Origin: Actinomycetales bacterium
GTDB taxonomy: Bacteria > Actinomycetota > Actinomycetes > Actinomycetales > Cellulomonadaceae
Assembly (NCBI GenBank): GCA_012514545.1
Contig: JAAZAC010000146.1
Location: forward strand, 1 to 7,560
Reading direction: 5' to 3'
DNA length: 7,560 nucleotides
The translations under genes were made by a program, and so were the position numbers. Below, one piece after another: positions 1 through 5,882 of the stretch. The notes beneath the pieces are model-generated. The model searched no databases, was not told where the DNA came from, and saw only the letters and a list, made by a program, of their open reading frames with translations. Each line of letters starts with the position of its first letter. Positions within the stretch are counted from its first letter, which is position 1.

Positions 1-124
1 ATGCCGACCCGGACGCTCATGAGCCGATTCTCCCCGATGAGTCCGCCGGGCGGCGCCGGTCGGTACGGGTGTCCCCTGGAGGGTCCCCACGACCGTCCCC
101 GCGCACCGACCCGAGGAGTCCGCC

Positions 125-538
125 ATGGCCACGCGCCTCAACCCCTACCTGCACTTCACGGGCACCGCCCGGGAGGCGATCGCGTTCTACGCCTCCGTCT
201 TCGGCGGCGAGCCGACCATCAGCACGTTCGGCGAGTACGGCCTGGGCGACGACACCGTCGCCGACCGGGTCATGCACGGCCAGCTCGACACGCCGTCCGG
301 GCTGCTCCTCATGGTCTCCGACGCGATGCCCGACGACGTCGCCGACCACGGGGAGGGCACGATCTCCCTGTCGCTCAGCGGCGGCCCCGAGGACGCCGCG
401 GAGATCCGCGGCTGCTGGGAGCGGCTGGTCGAGGGCGGGACCGTGGAGGAGCCGCTGGCGCAGGCCCCGTGGGGCGACACGTTCGGCATGTGCACCGACC
501 GGTTCGGGACCCACTGGCTCGTGAACATCGGGGCCTGA
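125..538 (+). CDS. VOC-superfamily (PhnB/glyoxalase-like) protein
   Basis: A 137-residue protein of the vicinal-oxygen-chelate fold, PhnB-like subgroup (often labelled 3-demethylubiquinone-9 3-methyltransferase-like, although these are not shown to be methyltransferases). Seen: the opening NPYLHFTGTAREAIAFY (residues 6-22) is the first beta-alpha unit, with the family's A-I-x-FY helix and the following VFGGE. Near the middle is VMHGQL (49-54), the 'MH-x-x-L' strand of the family. The C-terminal APWGDTFGMCTDRFGTHW (114-131) matches the WGD-xx-G-xx-TD-x-FG-xx-W signature. Length is usual for a single-copy family member. The ATG at 125 is preceded by a good ribosome site, GAGGAG at 113-118, spaced 6 bases. 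The gene appears monocistronic: 107 bases separate it from the next start. The substrate cannot be told from sequence; members include resistance, detoxification and uncharacterised proteins. The family is confident, the function open. Confidence 0.9.
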   Translation: MATRLNPYLHFTGTAREAIAFYASVFGGEPTISTFGEYGLGDDTVADRVMHGQLDTPSGLLLMVSDAMPDDVADHGEGTISLSLSGGPEDAAEIRGCWERLVEGGTVEEPLAQAPWGDTFGMCTDRFGTHWLVNIGA

Positions 539-543
539 CCATC

Positions 544-574
544 GGGGGCCGCGAGCGACGCCTGAGCCGCCCCC
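544..574 (+). terminator. Possible hairpin terminator after the VOC gene
   Basis: Six bases after the VOC stop codon, GGGGGC (544-549) can pair with GCCCCC (569-574), giving a 6-bp all-GC stem. Two further pairs inside follow a C-C mismatch. No T tract follows, so this is not a classical intrinsic terminator; actinobacterial terminators often lack the tract, but a chance hairpin in DNA this GC-rich is also plausible. Confidence 0.28.
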
Positions 575-593
575 GGGGCCGCCGCCGCAGTGC

Positions 594-621
594 TTGACTG
601 GTGCTGCGGCGCGGGCAGGGT
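594..621 (+). promoter_or_regulatory. Candidate promoter for the dehydrogenase operon
   Basis: TTGACT (594-599) matches five of six bases of a housekeeping -35 box, a notable AT-containing word here. Sixteen bases later lies CAGGGT (616-621), a weak -10 keeping the A at position 2 and the final T. Transcription would begin a few bases past 625, leaving a short leader before the ribosome site at 635. Inference only; the -10 is poor. Confidence 0.28.
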
Positions 622-634
622 CGCCCCGCCGCCG

Positions 635-641
635 AAGGAGG
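635..641 (+). promoter_or_regulatory. Ribosome binding site deciding the gabD2-like start
   Basis: AAGGAGG sits 4 bases before the ATG at 646. It is the strongest Shine-Dalgarno match near this gene and favours ATG 646 over the in-frame GTG at 601, which has no such site and would add 15 residues unlike the family. Confidence 0.75.
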
Positions 642-645
642 CCCG

Positions 646-2166
646 ATGACCACCGCCGTCGCCCCCACCGGTCGGGTGACCACCGCGGGCCCGCGGCCGA
701 CGCGGACCGTCACCTCCCCCGTCGACGGGTCCGCGCTGGGCGAGGTCCCGGTCTGCACGCCCGACGACGTCGCGCTCGCGGTCGAGCGGGCCCGGGCCGC
801 GCAGGCGGCCTGGGCGGCGCTGCCCGTGGGCCGCCGCGCCGCGGTCGCCCGCCGGTTCGCCGCGCTGCTGCTCGACCACGAGGAGGAGCTCCTCGACCTC
901 ATCCAGGCGGAGGCCGGCAAGGCCCGGCTGCACGCGTTCGTCGAGTTCGCCGACGTGCCGCTCACGGCGGCGTACTACGCGCGCACCGCGCCCGGCCTGC
1001 TGCGGCCGCGGCGCCGCCGCGGCGCGATCCCCGTGCTCACCCGCACGCTCGAGCACCGCCGGCCGGTCGGCGTCGTCGGCGTCGTCTCGCCGTGGAACTA
1101 CCCCCTGACGCTGGCCGTCTCGGACGCGATCCCGGCCCTGCTGGCGGGCAACGGCGTCGTGCTCAAGCCGGACTCGGCCACCCCGCTCACCGCGCTGCGG
1201 GCGGTCGAGCTGCTCGCCGAGGCGGGCCTGCCGGACGGGCTGCTGGGCGTCGTCACGGGCCCGGGCGCCGAGCTCGGCCCGGCCATGATCGACCGGGTGG
1301 ACTACGTGATGTTCACCGGCTCGACGGCGACCGGGCGCGAGATCGCCGCGCGGTGCGCCGCCCGGCTCATCGGCTTCTCCGCCGAGCTCGGCGGCAAGAA
1401 CGCCGCGATCGTCCTCGACGACGCCGACCTGGCCCGCGCGGTCGAGGGCGTCGTGGAGTCGTGCTTCGCCGGCGCCGGGCAGGTGTGCGTGAGCATCGAG
1501 CGGCTCTACGTGACCGACGGCGTGTACGACGCGTTCGTGCCGGCGCTCGTCGACCGGGTGGCACGGATGCGCGTGGGGCCCGGCCCGGACTGGGACGTGG
1601 AGATGGGCTCGCTCGTCAGCGCCGAGCGGCTCGCCGCGGTCGCCGCGCACGTCGAGGACGCGGTCGCCAAGGGCGCCCGGGTGCTCGTCGGCGGGCACCC
1701 GCTGCCCGAGGCCGGCCCGTACTTCTACGCGCCCACCCTGCTCACGGACGTGCCCGACGACGCCCGGCTGGCCCGCGAGGAGACGTTCGGGCCGGTGGTG
1801 GCCGTCTACCGGGTGGCCGACGCCGACGAGGCGGTCGCCCGGGCGAACGACACCGAGTACGGGCTCAACGCGAGCGTGTGGTCCCGCCGGCACGGGCCCG
1901 CCGTGGCCGCCCGGCTGCGGGCGGGGACGGTGAACGTCAACGAGGGCTACGTCGCCGCGTGGGGCTCGCACGACGCGCCGATGGGCGGCATGGGGCAGTC
2001 CGGCGTCGGGCGGCGGCACGGCGCCGAGGGCCTGCTCAAGTACACCGAGGCGCAGACGGTCGCCCAGCAGCGCCTCCTGCCCGCGGCCCCGTCGGGGCCG
2101 CTCGCCGGGGCGCGCTACCCGGCGGCCATCCGGCCGTCCGTCCAGGTGCTGCGGAGGCTGCCGTGA
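646..2166 (+). CDS. gabD2: Succinic-semialdehyde dehydrogenase, GabD2-type ALDH
   Basis: A complete 506-residue NAD(P)+-dependent aldehyde dehydrogenase. Known role of the closest family: oxidation of succinic semialdehyde to succinate in the cytoplasm. Seen: SPWNYP (148-153, oxyanion Asn151), VLKPDS (172-177, Lys174 of the cofactor site), FTGSTATG (223-230, nucleotide turn), AELGGK (246-251, general base Glu247), GQVC (278-281, nucleophile Cys281) and EETFGPV (378-384, Glu379/Phe381). The Glu-to-Cys spacing of 34 is that of canonical ALDHs. Long stretches, such as QAEAGKAR near residue 88, SVPAL-like segments and the tail APMGGMGQSGVGRRHG (444-459), match from memory Mycobacterium tuberculosis GabD2 (Rv1731) far better than generic ALDHs. 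The ATG at 646 is chosen for its ribosome site. The stop overlaps the next gene's start by 4 bases, so the two are co-translated. Caveat: the partner SDR suggests the real substrate might be another aldehyde; the enzyme class is certain, the substrate less so. Confidence 0.9.
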   Translation: MTTAVAPTGRVTTAGPRPTRTVTSPVDGSALGEVPVCTPDDVALAVERARAAQAAWAALPVGRRAAVARRFAALLLDHEEELLDLIQAEAGKARLHAFVEFADVPLTAAYYARTAPGLLRPRRRRGAIPVLTRTLEHRRPVGVVGVVSPWNYPLTLAVSDAIPALLAGNGVVLKPDSATPLTALRAVELLAEAGLPDGLLGVVTGPGAELGPAMIDRVDYVMFTGSTATGREIAARCAARLIGFSAELGGKNAAIVLDDADLARAVEGVVESCFAGAGQVCVSIERLYVTDGVYDAFVPALVDRVARMRVGPGPDWDVEMGSLVSAERLAAVAAHVEDAVAKGARVLVGGHPLPEAGPYFYAPTLLTDVPDDARLAREETFGPVVAVYRVADADEAVARANDTEYGLNASVWSRRHGPAVAARLRAGTVNVNEGYVAAWGSHDAPMGGMGQSGVGRRHGAEGLLKYTEAQTVAQQRLLPAAPSGPLAGARYPAAIRPSVQVLRRLP

Positions 2167-2978
2167 GCGGCACGCGCCTGGCTGGCGCGCGGGTCCTCGT
2201 CACCGGCGGCGGCAGCGGGCTCGGCCGGCGGCTGGCGATCGGCGCGGCGCGGCGGGGCGCGACGCCCGTCGTCTGGGACCTGTCGGCCGAGCGGGCGCAC
2301 GCGGTGCGGGACGACATCCGCGCGCACGGGCTCACGGCGGAGGCGCACGTCGTCGACGTCACCGACCGCGCGGCCGTGCGCGAGGCCGCGGCGGCCACGG
2401 GCGACGTCGACGTGCTGATCAACAACGCCGGGGTGGTCTCCGGGCGCCCGCTGCTCGAGACGCCGGACGCGGCGATCGAGCGGACGATGGCCGTCAACGT
2501 GCTGTCGCTGTACTGGGTGACGCGCGCGTTCCTGCCCGCGATGGTCGAGCGGCGGCGCGGCACCGTGGTGACCGTCGCGAGCGCGGCCGGGCTCGTCGGC
2601 GTCGCGCGGCAGACCGACTACGCGGCGAGCAAGTGGGCCGCCGTCGGGTTCACCGAGTCGCTGCGCGCCGAGATGCGGCAGGCGCGGACGGGCGTGCGGA
2701 CGCTCGTCGTCTGCCCGTACTACATCGACACCGGCATGTTCGCGGGCGTGCGGACCCGGTTCCCGCTGCTCCTGCCGATCCTGCGCGAGGGCGACGTGGC
2801 CCGCCGGGTGCTCGACGCGATCGAGAAGGGGCGCCAGCGGCTCGTGCTGCCGCCGCTGGTCCGGGTGCTCCCGGCGCTGCGGCTGCTCCCCGTGCCCGCG
2901 TTCGACGCCGTGCTCGACCTCTTCGGCATCAACCGGGGCATGGACCACTTCACGGGGCGTCCGGGCGACCGGGCCTGA
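2163..2978 (+). CDS. Short-chain dehydrogenase/reductase, SDR16C-like
   Basis: A 271-residue classical SDR, expected to interconvert an alcohol and an aldehyde or ketone with NAD(P)(H). Seen: Rossmann motif TGGGSGLG (14-21), an acidic residue ending beta-2 (Asp39 in VVWDLS, suggesting NAD preference), the DV at 65-66, NNAG (87-90), Asn112, Ser140, and Tyr153/Lys157 in DYAASK, so the Asn-Ser-Tyr-Lys tetrad is complete. VCPYYIDTGMF (183-193) and the tail FGINRGMDHF (254-263) resemble the vertebrate SDR16C group (RDH10, RDHE2, HSD17B11 type), which acts on retinoids and steroids. The proline/leucine-rich C-terminal segment (about 226-250) may form a hydrophobic substrate or membrane-contact region. 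The GTG start overlaps the upstream TGA as GTGA, with GGAGG at 2153-2157 five bases ahead, indicating translational coupling. Its 3' end overlaps the convergent gene by 29 bases. Substrate unknown. Confidence 0.9.
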   Translation: MSGTRLAGARVLVTGGGSGLGRRLAIGAARRGATPVVWDLSAERAHAVRDDIRAHGLTAEAHVVDVTDRAAVREAAAATGDVDVLINNAGVVSGRPLLETPDAAIERTMAVNVLSLYWVTRAFLPAMVERRRGTVVTVASAAGLVGVARQTDYAASKWAAVGFTESLRAEMRQARTGVRTLVVCPYYIDTGMFAGVRTRFPLLLPILREGDVARRVLDAIEKGRQRLVLPPLVRVLPALRLLPVPAFDAVLDLFGINRGMDHFTGRPGDRA

Positions 2979-3345
2979 GCGCCACCTCGAACCACACCCG
3001 CTTCCCCGGGGCCCCGCCGGGGCGCGACGACACGCCCCAGGCGCGCGCCAGGGTGTCCACGAGCAGCACGCCGCGACCGCTGAGCGCGTGGCTCGCGGGG
3101 TCGAGGACGACCGGGGGGTCGGGGCTCGCGTCGTCGACGTGCACGCGCACGACGGCGCCCGCGCGCTCCACGCCGACGACCACCTCGCCGCCGGGCGGGC
3201 CGTGCCGCACGGCGTTCGTCACCAGCTCGGACGCGAGCAGCTCGACCACCCGCAGGGCCCCCGCCGAGGCGCCCGCGGCGGCGGCGCGCGCGGCCACCCA
3301 GCGGCGGGCACGCGGCACCGCGGAGAGCCGGGCCTCGAATCTCAC
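2950..3345 (-). CDS. RsbW-like ATP-binding protein (HATPase_c_2)
   Basis: A 131-residue single-domain GHKL ATPase of the RsbW/SpoIIAB-like anti-sigma/serine-kinase family, abundant in actinomycetes. Known role of the family: binding a sigma factor and/or phosphorylating an STAS anti-anti-sigma protein. Seen: an N-terminal strand and PRARRW (11-16) typical of the family, the N box ELVTNAVRHG (40-49, with Glu40 and Asn44 as Mg-ATP ligands), the G1 box VDDASPDPP (70-78), and the G2 box GRGVLLVD (90-97) followed by the family's LA-x-x-WGV (99-105). The fold is complete with no fused domain. The GTG at 3345 is chosen because GGGAGG lies 6 bases upstream and the family's first strand begins right after it; the open frame continuing upstream is antisense to the neighbour. 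No sigma factor or STAS partner is present in the window, so its target is unknown. It diverges from the aldo/keto reductase and its 3' end overlaps the SDR. Confidence 0.88.
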   Translation of the reverse strand: MRFEARLSAVPRARRWVAARAAAAGASAGALRVVELLASELVTNAVRHGPPGGEVVVGVERAGAVVRVHVDDASPDPPVVLDPASHALSGRGVLLVDTLARAWGVSSRPGGAPGKRVWFEVALRPGRPDAP

Positions 3346-3351
3346 GTCCTG

Positions 3352-3357
3352 CCTCCC
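3352..3357 (-). promoter_or_regulatory. Ribosome binding site of the RsbW-like gene
   Basis: On the minus strand GGGAGG precedes the GTG at 3345 by 6 bases. It fixes the start inside a much longer open frame that runs antisense through the aldo/keto reductase gene. Confidence 0.7.
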
Positions 3358-3435
3358 GCCGCGCGCGTGGCGTCCAGCGTGCCCGGCCCTCCGGCGCCCT
3401 GCACCTCGGCGGGCGGGATGTGGTCGGATACGCGC

Positions 3436-4419
3436 ATGACGTCCACCGCACCCTCCGCGCCGCACCCGGGCACCGGCGACTGGCGCCGGCCGCTGCCCGG
3501 CACTCCCCTGACCGTCACCGCGATCTGCGCCGGCGGCTCGCCGCTGGGCAGCCTGCCCCGCCTCTACGGGCGCGAGGTGCCCGCCGAGGAGGGGATCGCC
3601 GCCGCGAAGGCCGTCCTCGGCTCGCCCATCCGCTTCATCGACACGTCCAACGGCTACAGCGAGGGCGAGAGCGAGCGGCGGATCGGCGCCGCGATCCGCG
3701 AGGTCGGCGGGCTGCCGCCGGACGTCGTCGTGGCCACGAAGGTCGACCCCCTCGGCCGCGACTACTCCGGCGACCGGGTCCGCGCGTCGGTCGACGAGAG
3801 CCGGGAGCGGCTGGGGCTCGACGTCCTGCCGCTCGTGCACCTGCACGACCCGGAGTTCTTCGACTTCGACGAGATCGCCCGGCCGGGCGGCGCGGTGGAC
3901 GCCCTCGTGGCGCTCAAGGAGTCCGGCGTCGTCGGCTCGATCGGCCTGGCCGGGGGCCGCGTGCAGGAGATCGCGCGGTACCTCGCCCTCGGCGTGTTCG
4001 ACGTGCTCCTCGTGCACAACCGGTGGACGCTGCTCGACCGCAGCGCGGGCGACCTCGTCGCCGAGGCGACGGAGCGCGGCATGGGCGTGCTCAACGCCGC
4101 CGTCTGGGGCGGCGGCCTCCTCGCGCCCGGCTCGCGCGTGACGACGTACGGCTACCGGACGCCCCCGCCGGAGGTGCTGGACGCCGTCGCCGCGATGCGC
4201 GCCGCGTGCGAGCGCCACGGGACCGACCTGGCCACCGCCGCGCTGCAGCACTCGCTGCGCGACCCGCTGGTGGCGTCGACGATCGTGGGGATGGGCAACC
4301 CCGCGCACGTCGACGACGTCCTGGCGCGCGCGGCGACGCCCGTGCCGGACGAGCTGTGGCCGGAGCTCGAGGCCCTGCTGCCGCCCCGGCACGCCTGGCT
4401 GGACGCGCCGTTCGACTGA
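3436..4419 (+). CDS. Aldo/keto reductase, aldose/fucose dehydrogenase-like
   Basis: A 327-residue soluble NAD(P)-dependent (alpha/beta)8-barrel oxidoreductase. Seen: FIDTSNGYSEGESERRIG (67-84) is the AKR D-x(4)-Y-x-x-GxSE signature with Asp69 and Tyr74; ATKVD gives catalytic Lys102; VHLHDP gives the active-site His137 (His135 adjacent). HNRWTLLDR (194-202) followed by VLNAAVWGGGLLAPG (218-232) resembles the D-threo-aldose 1-dehydrogenase/L-fucose dehydrogenase/pyridoxal 4-dehydrogenase group rather than general aldehyde reductases. The barrel is complete and ends with a normal C-terminal helix region. Start: two in-frame ATGs, at 3418 and 3436, are possible. Neither has a strong ribosome site; I prefer 3436, which has GGA seven bases upstream and gives a typical disordered N-terminus. 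Conservation begins only around residue 17. It is divergent from the RsbW-like gene and 13 bases from the convergent SRPBCC gene, so probably monocistronic. Substrate not determinable. Confidence 0.9.
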   Translation: MTSTAPSAPHPGTGDWRRPLPGTPLTVTAICAGGSPLGSLPRLYGREVPAEEGIAAAKAVLGSPIRFIDTSNGYSEGESERRIGAAIREVGGLPPDVVVATKVDPLGRDYSGDRVRASVDESRERLGLDVLPLVHLHDPEFFDFDEIARPGGAVDALVALKESGVVGSIGLAGGRVQEIARYLALGVFDVLLVHNRWTLLDRSAGDLVAEATERGMGVLNAAVWGGGLLAPGSRVTTYGYRTPPPEVLDAVAAMRAACERHGTDLATAALQHSLRDPLVASTIVGMGNPAHVDDVLARAATPVPDELWPELEALLPPRHAWLDAPFD

Positions 4420-4432
4420 GCACCCCGCTGGG

Positions 4433-4860
4433 TCAGCCCGCCTCGCTGAGCGCCCGGACGCCCTCCAGCATCGACGCCCACATCGCCCGGGAGTGCTCGG
4501 CCGCCTCCGGGGTGGGGTTGTTGTCCTGGGTCAGCTCGACGCGCGTGCCGCCGTCGGCGGGCTCGAGGAGGAACGCCAGCTCGTGGTAGGCGTCGGGCTC
4601 GTCCGGCCGGCCGCCGAGCGGGCTCCAGTGCGTGACCACCGGCCGGCGCGGCGGGTCGACCACGAGGACCTCGCCCTTGTCCTCGAACACCCGGCCCTCC
4701 CACTCCCCCTGCCAGCGGATGGGCCCGCCCACCTGCCACTCGGTGACCGTCCGCGCGCCGAACATGACCTCCGGCCGCGGCTCGGGGTCGGTCAGCACCT
4801 GCCACACCCGCTCGGGGGCGCCTCCACGCGGGTCTCCACCCGCGCCACGTGTCCTCGCAC
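4433..4860 (-). pseudogene. AHSA1/SRPBCC-domain protein, frameshifted near N-terminus
   Basis: A small START/Bet v1-like fold protein of the bacterial 'activator of Hsp90 ATPase homologue 1' type, which usually binds hydrophobic ligands; function generally unknown. The frame 4807-4433 encodes the bulk of the domain, with WQVLTDPEPRPEVMFG near its start, GRVFEDKGEVLVVDPPR in the middle and a final helix AEHSRAMWASMLEGVRAL. By itself it lacks the first beta strand. That strand, RVETRVEAPP, is found just upstream in another frame, starting at GTG 4860 behind an excellent ribosome site. Adding one C to the five-C run (minus strand, 4818-4814) turns the junction into the family's APPERVWQVL and gives a 142-residue product of normal length. 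As written, translation from 4860 stops after 22 residues at 4792. It is either a sequencing or assembly indel or a recent inactivation. A shorter product from GTG 4807 is possible but would be incomplete. It lies 56 bases downstream of the protease gene, same strand. Confidence 0.8.
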
Positions 4861-4865
4861 CGGCC

Positions 4866-4873
4866 TCACCTCC
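4866..4873 (-). promoter_or_regulatory. Ribosome binding site of the SRPBCC gene
   Basis: GGAGGTGA on the minus strand, 5 bases before GTG 4860, is a near-perfect Shine-Dalgarno sequence. It matters because it places the true start upstream of the frameshift and argues against the internal GTG at 4807 as the native start. Confidence 0.7.
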
Positions 4874-4916
4874 GTCCCCAGGATTCCCCGCGCCCGCGGG
4901 TCGCGCGCGGCGAGCA

Positions 4917-5828
4917 CTAGACCGCGAGCTCCGTGGGCTCGGCGACGACGTCGACGAGCGCGCCGTTGCGCCACACCGTCACCTCGATGGGCCGCCCGAT
5001 GGCGCCGGCGACCATGAGCCGCTGGATCTCGGTGGTCGTGGCCACGCTCGCGCCGTCGACCGCCACGACGACGTCGGCCACGTGCAGGCCGGCGAGCGCG
5101 GCCGGGCTGCCCGCCACGACGTCGGCCACGTGCAGGCCGGTCCGGCGGCCGAGCCGCGCGACGAGCGGCGGGGGCAGCGGCGCCTGCCGCCCCACGATGC
5201 CCAGCCAGGCCCGGCGGACCCGGCCGTCGGCGAGCAGGGTGTCGACGATCCCGCGCGTCGTCGCGTTGATGGGCACGGCCAGCCCGACGCCGATCCCCGC
5301 CACGGCCGTGCTCACCCCGACCATGCGCCCGGCCGCGTCGGCGAGCACGCCGCCGCTGTTGCCGGGGTTGAGCGCGGCGTCGGTCTGGATGACCTCGTCG
5401 ACGACGCGGCCGGCCCGCGTCGGCAGCGACCGGCCCAGCCCGGACACGATGCCCGCCGTCACGCTCCCGGCCAGCCCCAACGGGTTGCCCAGCGCCACGA
5501 CGAGCTGACCGACGACGAGGCCGGCCGCGTCGCCGAGCGCCACGGGCGGCGGCAGCGGCTCGCCGGCCCGCAGGACCGCGAGGTCCGAGAGCGGATCCCG
5601 CCCGACGACGTCGGCCACCACCTGGGTCCCGTCCGCGAACGCCGCGGTCGCCCGGGCCGCGCCCGCCACGACGTGCGCCGACGTGAGGAGCACGTCCGTG
5701 CCGATGACGCTCGCGCTCCCCGCGCCCGCGCCACGCGCCGTCGTCACGGCGAGGCTCGCGACCGACGGCAGCACCGTGCGCGCCACGCGCGTCACGACGG
5801 CCGAGTAGGCGTCCAGCTCGTCGCTCAT
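4917..5828 (-). CDS. HtrA/DegP-like S1C serine protease with PDZ domain
   Basis: A 303-residue trypsin-like protease of the HtrA family, involved in protein quality control. Seen: catalytic triad His52 in LTSAHVV, Asp82 in LSDLAVL and Ser158 in NPGNSGG, all in canonical motifs; ALGNPLGL (112-119) and TAGIVSG (124-130) are also family hallmarks. A single PDZ domain follows (about 208-298), with WLGI at its start and AVDG at 256-259. Unusual: the N-terminus MSDELDAYSAVVTRVARTVL has no signal peptide or transmembrane helix, whereas most HtrA proteins are exported or membrane-anchored. The ATG at 5828 has no Shine-Dalgarno sequence upstream, so the start is less certain; no convincing alternative was seen. 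The PDZ carries a perfect 8-residue internal repeat. It lies 54 bases downstream of pckG on the same strand and may share its transcript. Full triad and oxyanion loop suggest an active enzyme. Confidence 0.92.
   Translation of the reverse strand: MSDELDAYSAVVTRVARTVLPSVASLAVTTARGAGAGSASVIGTDVLLTSAHVVAGAARATAAFADGTQVVADVVGRDPLSDLAVLRAGEPLPPPVALGDAAGLVVGQLVVALGNPLGLAGSVTAGIVSGLGRSLPTRAGRVVDEVIQTDAALNPGNSGGVLADAAGRMVGVSTAVAGIGVGLAVPINATTRGIVDTLLADGRVRRAWLGIVGRQAPLPPPLVARLGRRTGLHVADVVAGSPAALAGLHVADVVVAVDGASVATTTEIQRLMVAGAIGRPIEVTVWRNGALVDVVAEPTELAV
5068..5140. repeat. In-frame 25-bp direct repeat inside the protease PDZ
   Basis: Bases 5068-5092 and 5116-5140 are identical 25-mers, 48 bases (16 codons) apart. 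On the minus strand both encode GLHVADVV, at protease residues 231-238 and 247-254. The second copy occupies the position where PDZ domains of this family usually read AGL-x-x-GDV-I, so one copy may have been converted to match the other. Confidence 0.85.
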
Positions 5829-5882
5829 GCGCGCGTCAACGCCGCGCGGCCCCGTCGCGTGCCGGCTTCTGCCGACGGCGTA

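Noticed and set aside
601..645. GTG at 601 as the start of the ALDH
   Set aside because: It has no ribosome site, and the extra 15 residues include the translated AAGGAGG site; ATG 646 is far better.
187..2019. A very long open frame on the minus strand antisense to the VOC and ALDH genes
   Set aside because: Composition is Arg/Gly/Pro/His-rich low-complexity translation typical of the opposite strand of GC-rich genes; it has no domain motifs and the plus-strand genes here are unmistakable.
594..2162. Open plus-strand frame continuing upstream of the SDR start, which could be read as a fusion protein
   Set aside because: The translation before 2163 is Arg/Ala/Gly-rich noise overlapping the ALDH in another frame; the SDR fold begins right at GTG 2163 behind a ribosome site.
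3346..4392. Minus-strand open frame extending the RsbW-like gene through the aldo/keto reductase
   Set aside because: It has shadow-type composition, and the ribosome site at 3352-3357 with GTG 3345 places the real start.
4893..4900. CCCGCGGG palindrome between the protease and SRPBCC genes as an operator
   Set aside because: A short GC palindrome is expected by chance here, and no second site or flanking symmetry was seen.
5852..5878. Inverted repeat between pckG and the protease gene as a terminator
   Set aside because: Only a 6-bp stem (CCGTCG/CGACGG) around a 15-base loop and no T tract; easily chance in this base composition.
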